Below are positions 20,902-31,968 of a stretch of 64,000 nt of DNA, one piece after another. Below the pieces are notes generated by a model, which worked only from the letters and a program-made list of their open reading frames with translations, was not told where the DNA came from and searched no databases. Numbering within the stretch: the first letter of the stretch is position 1; each line of letters begins with the position of its first letter. The stretch comes from Linum tenue (Eukaryota; Streptophyta; Magnoliopsida; Malpighiales; Linaceae): NCBI GenBank assembly GCA_946122785.1, contig CAMGYJ010000005.1:63314200-63378199 (forward strand). The letters run 5' to 3'. Made by a program: the position numbers and the translations under genes.

Positions 20902-23900
20902 ATGCACCGCCGACGTCAAGCCGGCCTTTGTTTTAACTGCGATGAAAAATTTACGCCTACCCATCGCTGTGCCAAGCCTCGACTTATGATGTTGTTGGAG
21001 GAAGAAGACGACGAAGAAGTTTTGGACTCCGCCGAGGTCTCGTTCCACGCCATCACTGGCCAGACCGGGGGGAGGACCATGCGCGTTTGGGCTCAGGTGG
21101 GCCGAACTAAATTGGTGGCCCTCATTGATAGTGGCTCGACCCACAATTTTATCAGCACTAAGGCCGCTCATGCCCTTCAGCTGTCGGGGTCTCCCATCAC
21201 GGCGTTTGATGTTAAAATTGCAAATGGCGCGCCGATGAGGTGTAGCAGGAAGCATGAGGGCGTGCTACTCGACATCCAAGGAAGCCATTTCCCCGTCACC
21301 CTTTTTGCCTTACCCCTCACAGGCTTTGATATCGTCCTCGGGATCAAATGGTTGGAAACTCTCGGCACCATCCACAGCAACTGGAAGACGCTGACGATGG
21401 AGTTCGAATGGGACGGGCAGAATCGCCGGATCAACGGTCTAACCGGCGTTACCACGACTGCGACCGACATTCGCGGGCTCACAAGGGAAGAACCGGGCCT
21501 CCGCGCAATCTGTTTCCCTCCATCAGCGGAAGATCCACTTCGCCCAGTACCCAAGGATTTACAGGATCTTCTTCGTGAGTTTGGCGATCTTTTTGACGAC
21601 CCCAAGCAGTTGCCGCCGCGCCGTACCGTGGATCACCGCATTGAGCTGAAAGAGGGAACGGAGGCGGTGAACGTCCGACCATACCGCGATGCCTATTATC
21701 AGAAAGCAGAAATTGAGGCTCAAGTCCAGCAAATGCTCGCCGCCGGCCTCATCCAGCCCAGCACCAGCCCATTTTCATCACCGGTTCTCCTGGTCAAGAA
21801 GAAAGACGGCTCATGGCGGTTCTGTACCGACTACCGGGCTCTAAATACAGCGACTGTCAAGGATCGTTTTCCCATTCCCACCGTTGATGACATGCTCGAC
21901 GAACTCCACGGCGCAGCCTATTTCACCAAACTAGATCTCCGCGCCGGCTATCATCAGGTTCGCATGCACCCTTCCGATGTGCCCAAGACTGCTTTTCGCA
22001 CTCACAACGGCCACTACGAATATCTGGTCATGCCTTTCGGCCTTTGCAACGCACCCTCCACGTTCCAAGCAATCATGAATGATATTTTTCGGCCGGTTTT
22101 GCGCAAGTTTGTCTTGGTCTTCTTCGATGATATCTTGGTCTACAGCCCGGATCGGCAGAGTCACTTGGAACACGTCCGGATAGCTCTCGAGATCCTTCGG
22201 CAGCATCACTTCTTCATCAAATTTAGCAAATGCGCGTTTGGTCTTCAGGAAATCGAGTATCTTGGCCACATAATTACGGCGGAAGGCGTCAAGGTGGATC
22301 CTCGCAAAATCCAGGCCATGAGCAATTGGCCAACGCCCACATCCCCCACCGAGCTCCGCGGTTTCTTGGGACTCACCGGCTACTACCGCAAATTCGTGAA
22401 GGGTTATGGCTTGATTGCTCGTCCATTGACCAATCTCCTCAAGAAAGGCCAGTTTGAGTGGACCGCCGAGGCTGCCGAGGCATTTCAAGCGCTCAAAACG
22501 GCCATGACCACGACTCCGGTGCTGGCAAAGCCCAACTTTGACGCACCATTCGTCATCGAAAATGACGCGTCGTGCTCGGGCCTTGGGGCCGTCCTCATGC
22601 AATCGGATCGGCCCGTTGCATTCATGAGCCGCGCATTAGGGAAAGCCAAGCAGGCCCTCTCCACCTACGCCAAAGAAATGCTGGCGATCGTCACTGCAAT
22701 CCAAACTTGGCGGCCGTACATTATGGGCCGAAAATTTATGATCCGCACGGATCAAAAGAGCCTGAAACACCTGCTCAACCAGCGAATTACTACACCTGAG
22801 CAGCAACAATGGGTCTCCAAACTATTGGGCTATGACTATGAAATAGTCTACAAGCCCAGCAAAGATAACCAGGCCGCCGACTCCCTCAGCCGCCGCCCTC
22901 CTGCTGCGGAGCTGTTAGCAATTTCCATCCCTCACACGTCTCTTTGGGAGTCCATAAAGTCGACGTCTCTTTCACATCCTTATATGCAGCGGGTTTTGGC
23001 AAAAGCTAGGTCTCCCTCTCCAGGCCCTTACACGATCCGCAACGAAATGGCCTGCTACCGCCGGCGCATCATCATCCCTCCTGGCTCGCCCCACGTCCGC
23101 CAGCTGCTTGAGGAGTTCCACTCGACTCCCGCCTGCGGCCACTCCGGCATCACCGCCACCTATCGGCGGCTCTCCTCCCAATTTTTTTGGCCCGGAATGC
23201 TCAGCGACGTGCGTTCTTTTGTCAACGCATGCGATATCTGCCAACGCGCCAAGGCCATGCACTTATCCCCCGCTGGCCTCCTCCAACCGCTGCCGATTCC
23301 TCAGGAGGTTTGGGAGGATATCTCGCTTGATTTCGTCGACGGACTACCAAGTTCAGGGGGCAAGACAGTGATTTTGGTGGTAGTTGATCGCCTAACCAAA
23401 TATGCCCACTTCCTCCCCCTCTCGCATCCGTACACGGCGCGCTCGGTGGTCGACAATTTCATCACCGACATCGTTCGTCTCCATGGCTTACCGAGATCGA
23501 TCGTAAGCGATCGTGATGCGGTGTTCATGAGTCACTTTTGGCAGGAGCTGCATCGCCAATCCGGCACCACTCTCAACATGTCTTCCTCCTACCATCCCCA
23601 GACTGACGGCCAAACGGAGGTCGTGAACCGTTGCGTCGAACAATATCTCCGCTGTTTCACCCATCAGCAGCCGAAGAGATGGCTCACGTCGCTTCCATGG
23701 GCCGAGTTCTGGTACAATACTTCTTTCCATAGCTCTGCTGGTATGTCCCCCTTTCAGGCTTTGTATGGTCGTCTTCCGCCTGCTATTCCTTCCTATCGTC
23801 CAGGCTCGACTATGGTGCATGAAGTTGATCGTGTCCTCCTCGATCGGAATGACATCCTCGATGAACTGAAGACGAACCTCGCTGCTGCCCAGAATCGCAT

Positions 23901-24477
23901 GAAGCAAAATGCTGATGCCCATCGTCGTGAGGTTCTGTTTGCTGTGGGAGAATGGGTTTACTTGAAGTTGCACCCCTACCGGCAACACACGGTCTTCCGT
24001 CGCGCATCCCAAAAGCTCGCCTGTCGTTACTTTGGGCCTTACATGATCACCGAACGCGTTGGTTCGGTTGCTTATCGTCTTGGCCTTCCTCCACGCAGTC
24101 GGGTGCATCCTGTTTTCCATGTCTCACTACTCCGCCGCTGCCTCAGCCCTCCCCCGGCTGCGCCGCCTGCCGCTCCTCCAATCGGCGACGACGGGTCTCT
24201 ACTCCTGCACCCGGAGGCCATTCTTGACACCCGCTGGACCAAGCGTGGTTCCCGTTTCGTCGAAGAGCTGCTGGTCAAATGGCAGGCCTTGCCCGCCGAT
24301 GACGCCACATGGGAGCTCGCTTCCGAGTTCCATGACCGCTTCATTCAGCTCGGCCTTGAGGACAAGGCCGTGGCTTCAGGGGGTGGTAATGATACGCGCC
24401 AGCAGCCCAGCAGCAGTTATCGCCATTCAGCTCGGATCCCTCGGCCCAACAAGCGTTACCGCGATTATGAGGAGTAG
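20902..24477 (+). CDS. Nucleocapsid-Pol polyprotein of the Reina-type chromovirus
   Basis: This is a 1,191-codon open frame. Residues 10-23 form the zinc knuckle. The aspartic protease has DSG at 76-78. Reverse transcriptase has active-site FFDD at 407-410. RNase H follows, with FVIENDASCSG and RTDQKSLKHLL. Integrase has an HHCC finger (HSTPACGH, CDICQRAK) and a D,D-35-E triad at about Asp810, Asp870 and Glu906. A chromodomain lies at about 1105-1155 (DTRWTKRGSRF, LLVKWQALPADDATWE). The last 29 or so codons lie inside the 3' LTR, and the polypurine tract is also coding. The annotated ATG is only the first Met after the upstream TGA; the natural polyprotein starts with Gag at 19984. Confidence 0.95.
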   Translation: MHRRRQAGLCFNCDEKFTPTHRCAKPRLMMLLEEEDDEEVLDSAEVSFHAITGQTGGRTMRVWAQVGRTKLVALIDSGSTHNFISTKAAHALQLSGSPITAFDVKIANGAPMRCSRKHEGVLLDIQGSHFPVTLFALPLTGFDIVLGIKWLETLGTIHSNWKTLTMEFEWDGQNRRINGLTGVTTTATDIRGLTREEPGLRAICFPPSAEDPLRPVPKDLQDLLREFGDLFDDPKQLPPRRTVDHRIELKEGTEAVNVRPYRDAYYQKAEIEAQVQQMLAAGLIQPSTSPFSSPVLLVKKKDGSWRFCTDYRALNTATVKDRFPIPTVDDMLDELHGAAYFTKLDLRAGYHQVRMHPSDVPKTAFRTHNGHYEYLVMPFGLCNAPSTFQAIMNDIFRPVLRKFVLVFFDDILVYSPDRQSHLEHVRIALEILRQHHFFIKFSKCAFGLQEIEYLGHIITAEGVKVDPRKIQAMSNWPTPTSPTELRGFLGLTGYYRKFVKGYGLIARPLTNLLKKGQFEWTAEAAEAFQALKTAMTTTPVLAKPNFDAPFVIENDASCSGLGAVLMQSDRPVAFMSRALGKAKQALSTYAKEMLAIVTAIQTWRPYIMGRKFMIRTDQKSLKHLLNQRITTPEQQQWVSKLLGYDYEIVYKPSKDNQAADSLSRRPPAAELLAISIPHTSLWESIKSTSLSHPYMQRVLAKARSPSPGPYTIRNEMACYRRRIIIPPGSPHVRQLLEEFHSTPACGHSGITATYRRLSSQFFWPGMLSDVRSFVNACDICQRAKAMHLSPAGLLQPLPIPQEVWEDISLDFVDGLPSSGGKTVILVVVDRLTKYAHFLPLSHPYTARSVVDNFITDIVRLHGLPRSIVSDRDAVFMSHFWQELHRQSGTTLNMSSSYHPQTDGQTEVVNRCVEQYLRCFTHQQPKRWLTSLPWAEFWYNTSFHSSAGMSPFQALYGRLPPAIPSYRPGSTMVHEVDRVLLDRNDILDELKTNLAAAQNRMKQNADAHRREVLFAVGEWVYLKLHPYRQHTVFRRASQKLACRYFGPYMITERVGSVAYRLGLPPRSRVHPVFHVSLLRRCLSPPPAAPPAAPPIGDDGSLLLHPEAILDTRWTKRGSRFVEELLVKWQALPADDATWELASEFHDRFIQLGLEDKAVASGGGNDTRQQPSSSYRHSARIPRPNKRYRDYEE
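24376..24389 (+). other. Polypurine tract of the Reina-type element (within coding sequence)
   Basis: CAGGGGGTGGTAA lies immediately before the 3' LTR start at 24390 and is translated as part of Pol (ASGGGN). Confidence 0.8.
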
Positions 24478-24811
24478 CCCAGCTCGTCCGCTGCAAGCTT
24501 GCCATTGGTTGTTAGTCATTGTTTGTTAGTCGGTTAGATGTTGAACGAGTCAATAGGTTTCGTTGTTGAGTCTTTTTGAATTCAATAATCTGTTCCACCT
24601 TAAGTGGAGTAGGAGTAGCTGCTGTACGTGGAAGTAGTTCCACTTTTCCTTTCATTCTCTTAGTATATTTAGGATTGAGAGTCAAGAAATAAAGGCAAGC
24701 ATTTTTACAAGTAAAAGAACCCTCTGGTTGTTCTAGCCAAGAAAGTAGAACTCTGGCCGACTCCTGCCAAGAAAAGGGAGAATTATCTCGATACAACTTC
24801 TCACCGTATCA
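24390..24811 (+). repeat. 3' LTR of the Reina-type element
   Basis: It is 422 bp, the same length as the 5' LTR, and its first 88 bases encode the end of Pol. Confidence 0.96.
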
Positions 24812-25391
24812 CTACTCCATGCTAGGAGAAGGGAAAACACAAGGGAGAAGAAGGAAAACATTCATGGAGATGCTAGCCTTGCTCTTTTTATTGAAGAGAT
24901 CCTCCTTTGAAGAAGGAAATCCCAAAACCTTGCTTGAAGATGACAGCCTAACTTCTTCTGTTCTTTGGTTCGTCACTTTCTCACTCTAGAAATATGAAGA
25001 AGAGTAAGTTTCTCACACTAGGTCTCTCACTTTTCTTCCTTAAACTCAAGCCTCATTAATACTCTGGTCGAGCTCGATTCACGGTCCCAGTTCACAGACG
25101 TGAACATCTGGCGGGGACCGTGATCTGGAGCTAAAATGCGCCGATTAAGCTATTCACGATCTCTTGTTTGGTTTTACGGTCTTACGACCGTGAACTGAAT
25201 TGAGTCCAGTGAGACCAAAAATGGCTATGGATGCATGGCACTTCACGACTCTGGGGCTGGTTTCATCTGCTTGAGTATGAAACATGCTAAAACAAGGCAA
25301 AACCTAGCGTAAAACCACACCTCTCGGAGTGCAAATGCCTCAAACGCCTAAGGAAAACAGGGGTAAAAAGTGTTCAATTGGGCCCGAATCA

Positions 25392-26700
25392 CTCTCCCGC
25401 ACTTAGACGTTTGCTAGCAAATTATTTTCAACCAAGGTAATATCTCAACCTAACAAGATAACTTGGGGAAAAATCAAAGGGCACAAAGTGGTGGGTATCA
25501 ACACATGAACCACTACAAACAATACTTGCATCCGTCACAAACGACATTCTATTGCATCAAGAATGTGAAAATGAAAAGTTCTCACTCAGTTCTCAAACCC
25601 ATACAAGTCTCGACAAAACCAATCACCAACCACAACTAACCGTGCATAGAGCTCAAGTCCAAGGCACAATCGAAGGGGCAACATAGGTTCTCACCGGGGT
25701 AAGATATGAACATGCAAAGAATGAATGATTCACTCACCCTCGACTAGTAGGGTCAGGACCATTGGTGCAAAAGTTGTGCACAACTGTCAACACTCAGCCC
25801 AATCGTCTCTCCACCACCGCGGCAACTTCTAAATGCTAGAATTCACGGGATGGTTGTCGTCACTAGCTTGTCCGGAGGTCTTAGACACAGGTTCAAATGA
25901 CTGGCAATTGTCTTGGACATGGGGAAAAAGGCCTTTCTGGGTGGTGGCAAACATAGCATGAGGTACATCTTCACCTAAAACCGAAGCTTCTACGGCTTCG
26001 ACTAGGAACCTTCTCTACACTCAATGACACTAGCATCGGGACTAATCCTATGCCTCCATCATACTTACTAGTGACAATGGTGAATGTTACACACCATGGA
26101 GAGAGGGATCTATCACACATGAACTAGAAAATCGACACAAAACTTACATGGCTACCTAGCCACCCAATCGTCTATTCTAATTTCACAAAATTCTGTGCAA
26201 GGCAATTGTGCTCAAAGAGTAACCAAGTTACGACATCCATTCATTTAAGCACACATGAGAACTAAGCTTTTGAACACGCCTAATGCAACTCTCAGCCATC
26301 ATAATAGGATGCACTCGATCACATGCAACAATTCAAGGCCAATGCCAAATAAACACGAGATTCACCCACAAACCGCCACTTTGATCATGCATTGCTTGGA
26401 GCCCTCAAATTTGGGCATACATCAAGGATCCAAGCATTCAATCGCACATACAAGCATAATAATAAACTCCCCCCCCCCCCCCCCACACACACACACTTAA
26501 ACTCGACATTGGCCTCAATGGCGTAAAATAGGGGGTAAAAAGATGTTACCGCATGGCTTGGCGAGTGAAAGTTGGACAATTTCCTAGGGTAGGAGGTTTG
26601 AGCTTCAAAGAAAATACAAAGCAAAACACAAACACACGCACATTCTCGCTCGAGGCGAGGTTATTACAGATAACAATATTCCACATCACAATAAAAGGAC
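25392..26700 (-). other. Athila-like 3' untranslated region
   Basis: The block next to the LTR (CTCTCCCGCACTTAGACG) is the family's polypurine tract in minus orientation; the same layout is seen at 40849-42060. No env-like frame is visible. A run of 16 C (26469-26484) follows CACTTAAACTCGAC on its right. Read on the minus strand this is TTTAAGTGTG...GGGG after a CATTGAGGCCAATG-like phrase, a conserved feature in Athila-type 3' regions. Confidence 0.65.
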
Positions 26701-26767
26701 TAACCTCCGTTGGGCTGCCTCCCAACTAGTGCTAGTTTAACGTCTTAAGCTAGACGAAGACTTCAGA

Positions 26768-29700
26768 CTAAACATCTTGTAGGAGCGCTACCTCCTTTTG
26801 GGGCATTACCTCCCCTCTAAGGTAACGTTTGAGGCAGTGTCCGTTTACTTTGAAGATTCCTTGCTTCGGGTGGGAAATCTCCACCACCCCGTATGGAAAC
26901 ACTCGGTTGACCGCATACGGGCCTGAACATTTCGATCTCAACTTCCCAGGGAATAGATGTAACCGAGAGTTGTACAAAAACACATGTTCCCCTGGTTGAA
27001 AGTATTTCCCCCCTTTGAGTCTAGCATCATGAAGGCGCTTCGTCTTCTCCTTGTAGATCTTGGTGTTCTCGTAGGCATGAAGACGTCATTCCTCGAGTTC
27101 TAGCACTTGGAACTTTCTTTTGTTTCCACACAAAGGATGGTCCATATTCAGCAGTTTGGTAGCCCAAAAAGCCCTGTGCTCTATATCTACGGGCAAATAA
27201 CATGATTTGCCGTACACCAATTGGTAAGGCTAGACACCTATTGGTTTTTTGTAGGCCGTATGGTACACCCATAGAGCATCATCGAGTTTCGCAGACCAAT
27301 TCTTGCGGGATTCGTCCACGGTCTTTTCCAGTATCCTTTTCAGTTTCCTATTTCACAATTCTGCCTGACTACTTGTTTGAGGGTGGTAGGCCGTGGAAAC
27401 TCGTTGGGTGACACCATAGCGATCAAGGATTTTATCGAATTGCCCTTGGAAATGGGTTCCTCGATCCACTAATGATGGCCCTCGGGGTTCCAAAATATGA
27501 AAATAATTTCCTAAAGAATTTGCAGACTCGTCTTGCATCATGGATGGGGAAGGCTTGTGCCTCAATCCACCTCGAGACGTAGTCCGTGGCTACTAGAATG
27601 TACTTATTTCCAAAAGACGAGGGAAAAGGGCCCATGAAATCGATGCCCCAGACATATAAAATCTCACATGTAATGGAAACCGTTTGGGACATCTTGTTTC
27701 GGTTAGAGACATTACCTGTTATTTGGCAGCTATCACAGTGTTATACAAATGAATCAGCATCGTGGAACATCAACGACCAATAGAATCCCGATTGAAGCAC
27801 CTTCCTTGCAGTGCGGTTTCCACCATGATGCCCTTTAGTCGGCCCGTCGTGACATTGGCTTAGAATGACACAATTTCCTTTTTCGGTACACACCTTCGAA
27901 TGATCCTATCGGCCCCAATCCGAAAAAGGTGAGGATCATCCCAAAAGTAGTATTAGAGGTCGGAAAGAAACTTCCTTTTTTCATATGTATTCATCCCCTT
28001 TGGTAGTTGCCTTCCGACCAAATAATCGGCCAAGTCGGCGGAACACGGGGTGGCACTCTCAACGGCGGCAAGCAGGAATAACCTCTCATCGGGGAAATTG
28101 TCATTTATCTCGCCTTGGAAATTGCTTCCCTCAGGACCTTCAAGTCGGGAGAGGTGGTCCGCCGCAAGATTATCAGCTCCTTTCTTGTCTTTGATCTCCA
28201 CATCAAATTCCTGGAGAAGTAGGATCCATCTGATCAAACGGGATTTGGCATCGGTTTTGCTCATCAAGAAACAGATGGCGGAATGACCGGTGTATACAAT
28301 AACCTTCGACAGCACAAGATAGGACCGAAACTTGTCGAAGGCAAAGATGACTGCCAACAATTACTTTTCAGTAGTTGCGTATTTCTCTTGAGCCTCATTC
28401 AATGTCTTTGAGCCGTAGCATATGGGTTGGAAATGTCTACCCCGCCTTTGACCCAACACCGCTCTCACTACATAATCGCTAGCATCACACATAAGCTCGA
28501 AAAGGAGGGTCCATTCCAGAGAAACCATGATCGGAGCATTTGTGAGCCTAGCCTTGAGGATATTGAAAGCTTAAAAACAATCCTTCATGATGAGAAAATG
28601 TGCATCCTTCTCCAGAAGCTTTGTTAAGGGTAGCGTGACCTTTGAGAAGTTTTCTATAAACCGGCGATAAAATCCCGCATGCCCAAGGAAGCTCCAGATG
28701 CCTTTAACTGATGTCGGAGGGGGAAGCTTGCTTATGGTCTCAACCTTGGATCGGTCCACCTCAATGCCTTTCTTCAAAATTTTATGCCCCAATACAATGC
28801 CCTCTCACACCAAAAAATGTGACTTCTCCCAACTCAAAGCCAGATTGGTCTCTTCACACTGCGCAATAACCTTCTCCAAATTAGGCAAGCAGTGAGCAAA
28901 TGAATCCCTGAATACCGAGAAGTCATCCATGAACTCCTCCATTATCTCCCTCACAAGCTTTTCGAAGATCGCCACCATGCATCTCTGAAATGTGGCCAGG
29001 GCATTGCACAATCCAAACGGGATGCGTCTATAAGTGAATGTCCCGAACAGGCAAGTGCATGTCATCTTAGCTTGATCTTCAGGGGCAATCAGTATTTGGA
29101 AGTATCCAGACATATCATCTATAAAGCAGTAGTAGTCGTGACCCGCGAGCCTCTCCACAATGTGATCAATGACAGGAAAAGGGAAATGATCTTTACGAGT
29201 GGCATCGTTCAATCGACGATAGAAATGCACACCCTCCATCCAGTCACCGTCCTTGTGGGTATGAGCTCCTCCTTCTCATTGACCATCACTATCATCCCTC
29301 CTTTCTTGGGAACCAATTGAGTCGGGTTTACCCACTGACTGTCGAAAATGGGGTAGATGATCCCATCATCCAAGAGCTTAATAACCTCGGCCTTCACCAC
29401 TTCCTCCAGGTTAGGATTCACATGTCGTTGAGGTTGGGGGGACTGGCTTGGCGCCCTCTTCCATGAGGATCTTGTGTGAACAATATGAAGGCCCGATCCC
29501 TCGGATATCGGTGATCTTCCATGCAATGGCCCTCTTATGATGACGCAAGATCTCAATCAACTGGTTTTCTGCTCGGATGTGAGGTTGGAGTTGATGATGA
29601 TCGAGAGCTTGCCGTCGTCCCTCACGAAGGCATATTCAAGGTGGGGAGGCAATGGCTTCAACTCCAACTCTGGTGGCTCTTCCAAAGAAGTAGGAATCTT

Positions 29701-30446
29701 GGGCATGGGGGGTAAGGCTTCCACTTCCACTTCGTGGGTCCCAATGCAAGCCTCCTCAAGTTGTGATGATTTTTCCCTCCTCTTCCTGAGGCTCCGACTC
29801 AATAGTGCCTACTAAAAAACATACCTCAAAGGGGTCAGTAGGATTGGCACCGCAGAAGCGAGTGCTGCAATGAAATCGGATACATTGTCACAATATTAAA
29901 TGTCATCATGGAGGTAAGAAAACTTCATGCTATCATCTATTGAGAAGGTAACCTCTTCCTCCCCCGCCCTGAGTACCAACTTCCCCCATGCACATCGATC
30001 AATGCCTTTAGGGTGGTCGAAAAAGGCCTACCCAGAATAAGGGGGACATCCACATTATCGTCGATGTTAAGAATGACAAAATCGACCGGATAAATAAGGG
30101 TCTCAACCTTAATAAGTAGATCCTCAACCACACCCTTAGGATGCACTATGGATCTATCAGCCAACTGGATATTCATCCTAGTAGTTCTAGGTTCACCTAG
30201 GTCTAACTTTTTAAACAACCTATACGACATCACACTAATACTAGCCCCTCCGTCAGCCAAGGATTTCCCTATGCACACATTGCCATTAAAAAAAGGGATA
30301 GTGAAACTCCTTAGATCTTTGCGTTTTGCGGGAAGGTGGTTCTGTAGGATGGCTGAGCACTCCTCATTCAGGGTCATGGTAGCCATTCCTTCCAGCTTCT
30401 TCTTGTTCGTGCAGAAGCCTTTCAAGTACTTTGCGTACTTGGGCAT
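26768..30446 (-). pseudogene. Athila-like pol (protease, RT, RNase H, integrase), decayed
   Basis: Read on the minus strand, the domains come in the usual order. A Gag end (MPKYAKYLKGF) and protease (ADGGAS in place of the usual D-x-G, then VPLILGRPFSTT) lie at 30446-29937. The linker is at 29802-29557. RT lies at 29556-28571, with LVPKKGGMIVM, IPFGLCNALATFQ and active site FMDDFSVF. RNase H ([12 protein letters not shown]) is at 28360-27953. Integrase lies at 27692-27353 ([20 protein letters not shown]), and its C-terminal part (FPGKLRSKCSGPY) at 26983-26768. At least five frameshifts or stops separate these blocks. The assignment to Athila rests on characteristic phrases such as IPTRTVTGWRVC and FLGHAGFYRRFI. 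Confidence 0.88.
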
Positions 30447-30578
30447 CTGTGTGAGGGCTTCAACAAATGGAATGTTAAGGTGAAATTGGTCATCAACTCC
30501 ATGAAGTGAGCAAACTCCACCACCATGCGATCTGTGTAGAGTCTGGAGGGGTAAGGAAGAGGTGGACTTGATTTCCCC

Positions 30579-31159
30579 TTTTTCTGTTCTAATTGAGGAG
30601 TCGAGTCCGCCTTATCCCCACAGTGGTACTTGTGCCCCCTTCTTGGTCGGGGGAAGGAGTGGCTTTGTTTCGCTCTTCTACCCTGGGAGATTTTTTCTGG
30701 AAGGGTATTTCTATGGTTTCTCTCCCACTACGAAGGGTCACCAGCCCCATTTCCTCTTCATATAATTGTCTTTAGGAAAGAGCTGCTTGCAAGATAGCCC
30801 CCATCCTTGTGGCCAAGGTCGTCAAGAGTGATTGATGACTTTGCAACCTTGCTTCTATGGATGAGAACTTTTTCTGTTCTTATTGAGGAGTCGAGTCTGC
30901 CTTATCCCCACCAGTGGTACTTGTGCCCCCTTCTTGGTCGGGAGAAGGAGTGGCTTTGTTTCGCTCTTCTATCCTGAGAGATTTTTTCTTGAGGGGTACT
31001 TCTATTGTTTCTCTCCCACTATGAAGGGTCACCAGCCCCAATTCCTCTTCATATGATTGTCTCTGGGAAAGAGCTGCTTGCGAGATAGCCCCCATCCTTG
31101 TGGCCAAGGTTGTCAAGAGTGATTGATGACTTTGCAACCCTACTTCTATGGATGAGAAC
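30579..31159. repeat. 290-bp tandem duplication inside Athila gag
   Basis: Unit 1 (30579-30868) and unit 2 (30869-31159) both start TTTTTCTGTTCT and end GATGAGAAC, with about 95% identity by eye. Unit 1 has small differences that break the frame; unit 2 keeps the minus-strand frame. Confidence 0.9.
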
Positions 31160-31195
31160 ATCTTTGTCGCCTCCCCCATGTGATTGGAGCTGGAC
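30869..31195 (-). pseudogene. Athila-like gag, C-terminal part
   Basis: The minus-strand frame holds EATKMFSSIEVGLQSHQSLL, then SYEEELGLVTLHSGRETIEVP, corresponding to the helical segment and the 'ITLRSGK'-like block near the end of Athila Gag. Upstream of 31195 (higher coordinates) the similarity stops. The beginning of a Gag of this kind is found at 37060-37690, on the far side of the SQD2 gene. Confidence 0.7.
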
Positions 31196-31514
31196 AATAA
31201 TTTAGATTTTCTTATACTATCAAACAAACACGTATCTTGCGTATTAATTGCTAATTTCGTATATGCGGTTCTTGAAATGAACTCGGCCAATTGGCCGGGT
31301 CCGTGACTAGTAATAAAGATGGCACTAGAAAAAAATTCATACGGTAAGATGCTAATGTAATACATAGAGACATGAGGTGCTACCATGGTCCAAACATGAT
31401 TAAAGATCTACAAACTTTCTCCAGCCATTTTTGCAAAACATACATTGCAGTGAACATCGTTGGACATGTTTAAAATTAATACTAATGTTGAGAGTGTATT
31501 GAAAGGGGGGACCA
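31196..31514. other. Junction segment of unknown origin
   Basis: The minus-strand frame continues open through here but shows no known domain. It lies between the broken Athila gag and a LINE RNase H remnant. Confidence 0.35.
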
Positions 31515-31968
31515 GTCCTGGGGGTGGTCATACGAGGTGAGGAAAGCCGGTTTATTCTATTTTTTGTAAGTAACATTTCGGGTAACCGGAACACTGAAAC
31601 TGATGAAGCATTAGCGGTTGAGATGGGTGTTTAGTTGGCCCAACAATGTCACAAGTCGAGCAATACACTGGAAACAGATTGCCTGTTTTAGCTTACAAGC
31701 TTGAAAAGGTAAGAAAATATCCAATCCAAGACAAGGTTGATATGCAGGAGCATCCGACACCAGCTTGATGGATTATGCAATGCAAAGTGGCTGTATGTAC
31801 CCCAGGAGGACAATATGACTGCTCATATAATGGCACACACAAAGACTCGATGGAATGAGACTACAATCTGGTTTGACCACCAATTTATCTTATTGATAAG
31901 CTATTACTGGATTGTATAACCTCGATTCCTTATCAATAAAGTCCTACATGTTTCAGTCAAGAAAAAAA
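31515..31968 (+). pseudogene. LINE-type RNase H (RVT_3-like) remnant and 3' end
   Basis: Read on the plus strand across frameshifts, it shows the plant LINE RNase H pattern. GVVIRGEESRF is followed by TDEALAVEMGV (the conserved Glu block), LETDCLF (conserved Asp), and QEDNMTAHIMAHTKT near the end. It ends with a short A-rich tail (AAGAAAAAAAAGG). It is too decayed to function. Confidence 0.5.

Larger units (their letters stand above)
19538..24816 (+). mobile_element. Reina-type chromovirus (Ty3/gypsy), nearly complete and young
   Basis: Two 422-bp LTRs (19543-19964, 24390-24811) are flanked by the 5-bp duplication CTACT (19538-19542, 24812-24816). I count five differences between the LTRs (about 1.2%), which at commonly used plant rates means an insertion of roughly half a million years. 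A tRNA-Met-type primer-binding site is at 19967-19978 and a purine tract at 24376-24389. Gag and Pol are in one frame, interrupted by a single TGA at 20878-20880; otherwise all domains are intact. It is inserted in an Athila-like LTR. Lineage is inferred from Pol residues and the chromodomain. Confidence 0.96.
18850..25391 (-). repeat. Athila-like LTR, U3-side type, copy 2, split by a chromovirus
   Basis: The LTR is 18850-19542 plus 24812-25391; the Reina-type element between them is a later insertion. Its right edge ends GGCCCGAATCA, immediately followed by the polypurine block CTCTCCCGCACTTAGAC, so it is the 3' LTR of the minus-strand Athila-like element whose pol lies at 26768-30446. Identity to 39458-40848 is about 88% in the blocks I compared. 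Confidence 0.78.

Noticed and set aside
20099..24529. Many overlapping frames on both strands within the Reina-type element
   Set aside because: They are shadows of the GC-rich gag-pol frame.
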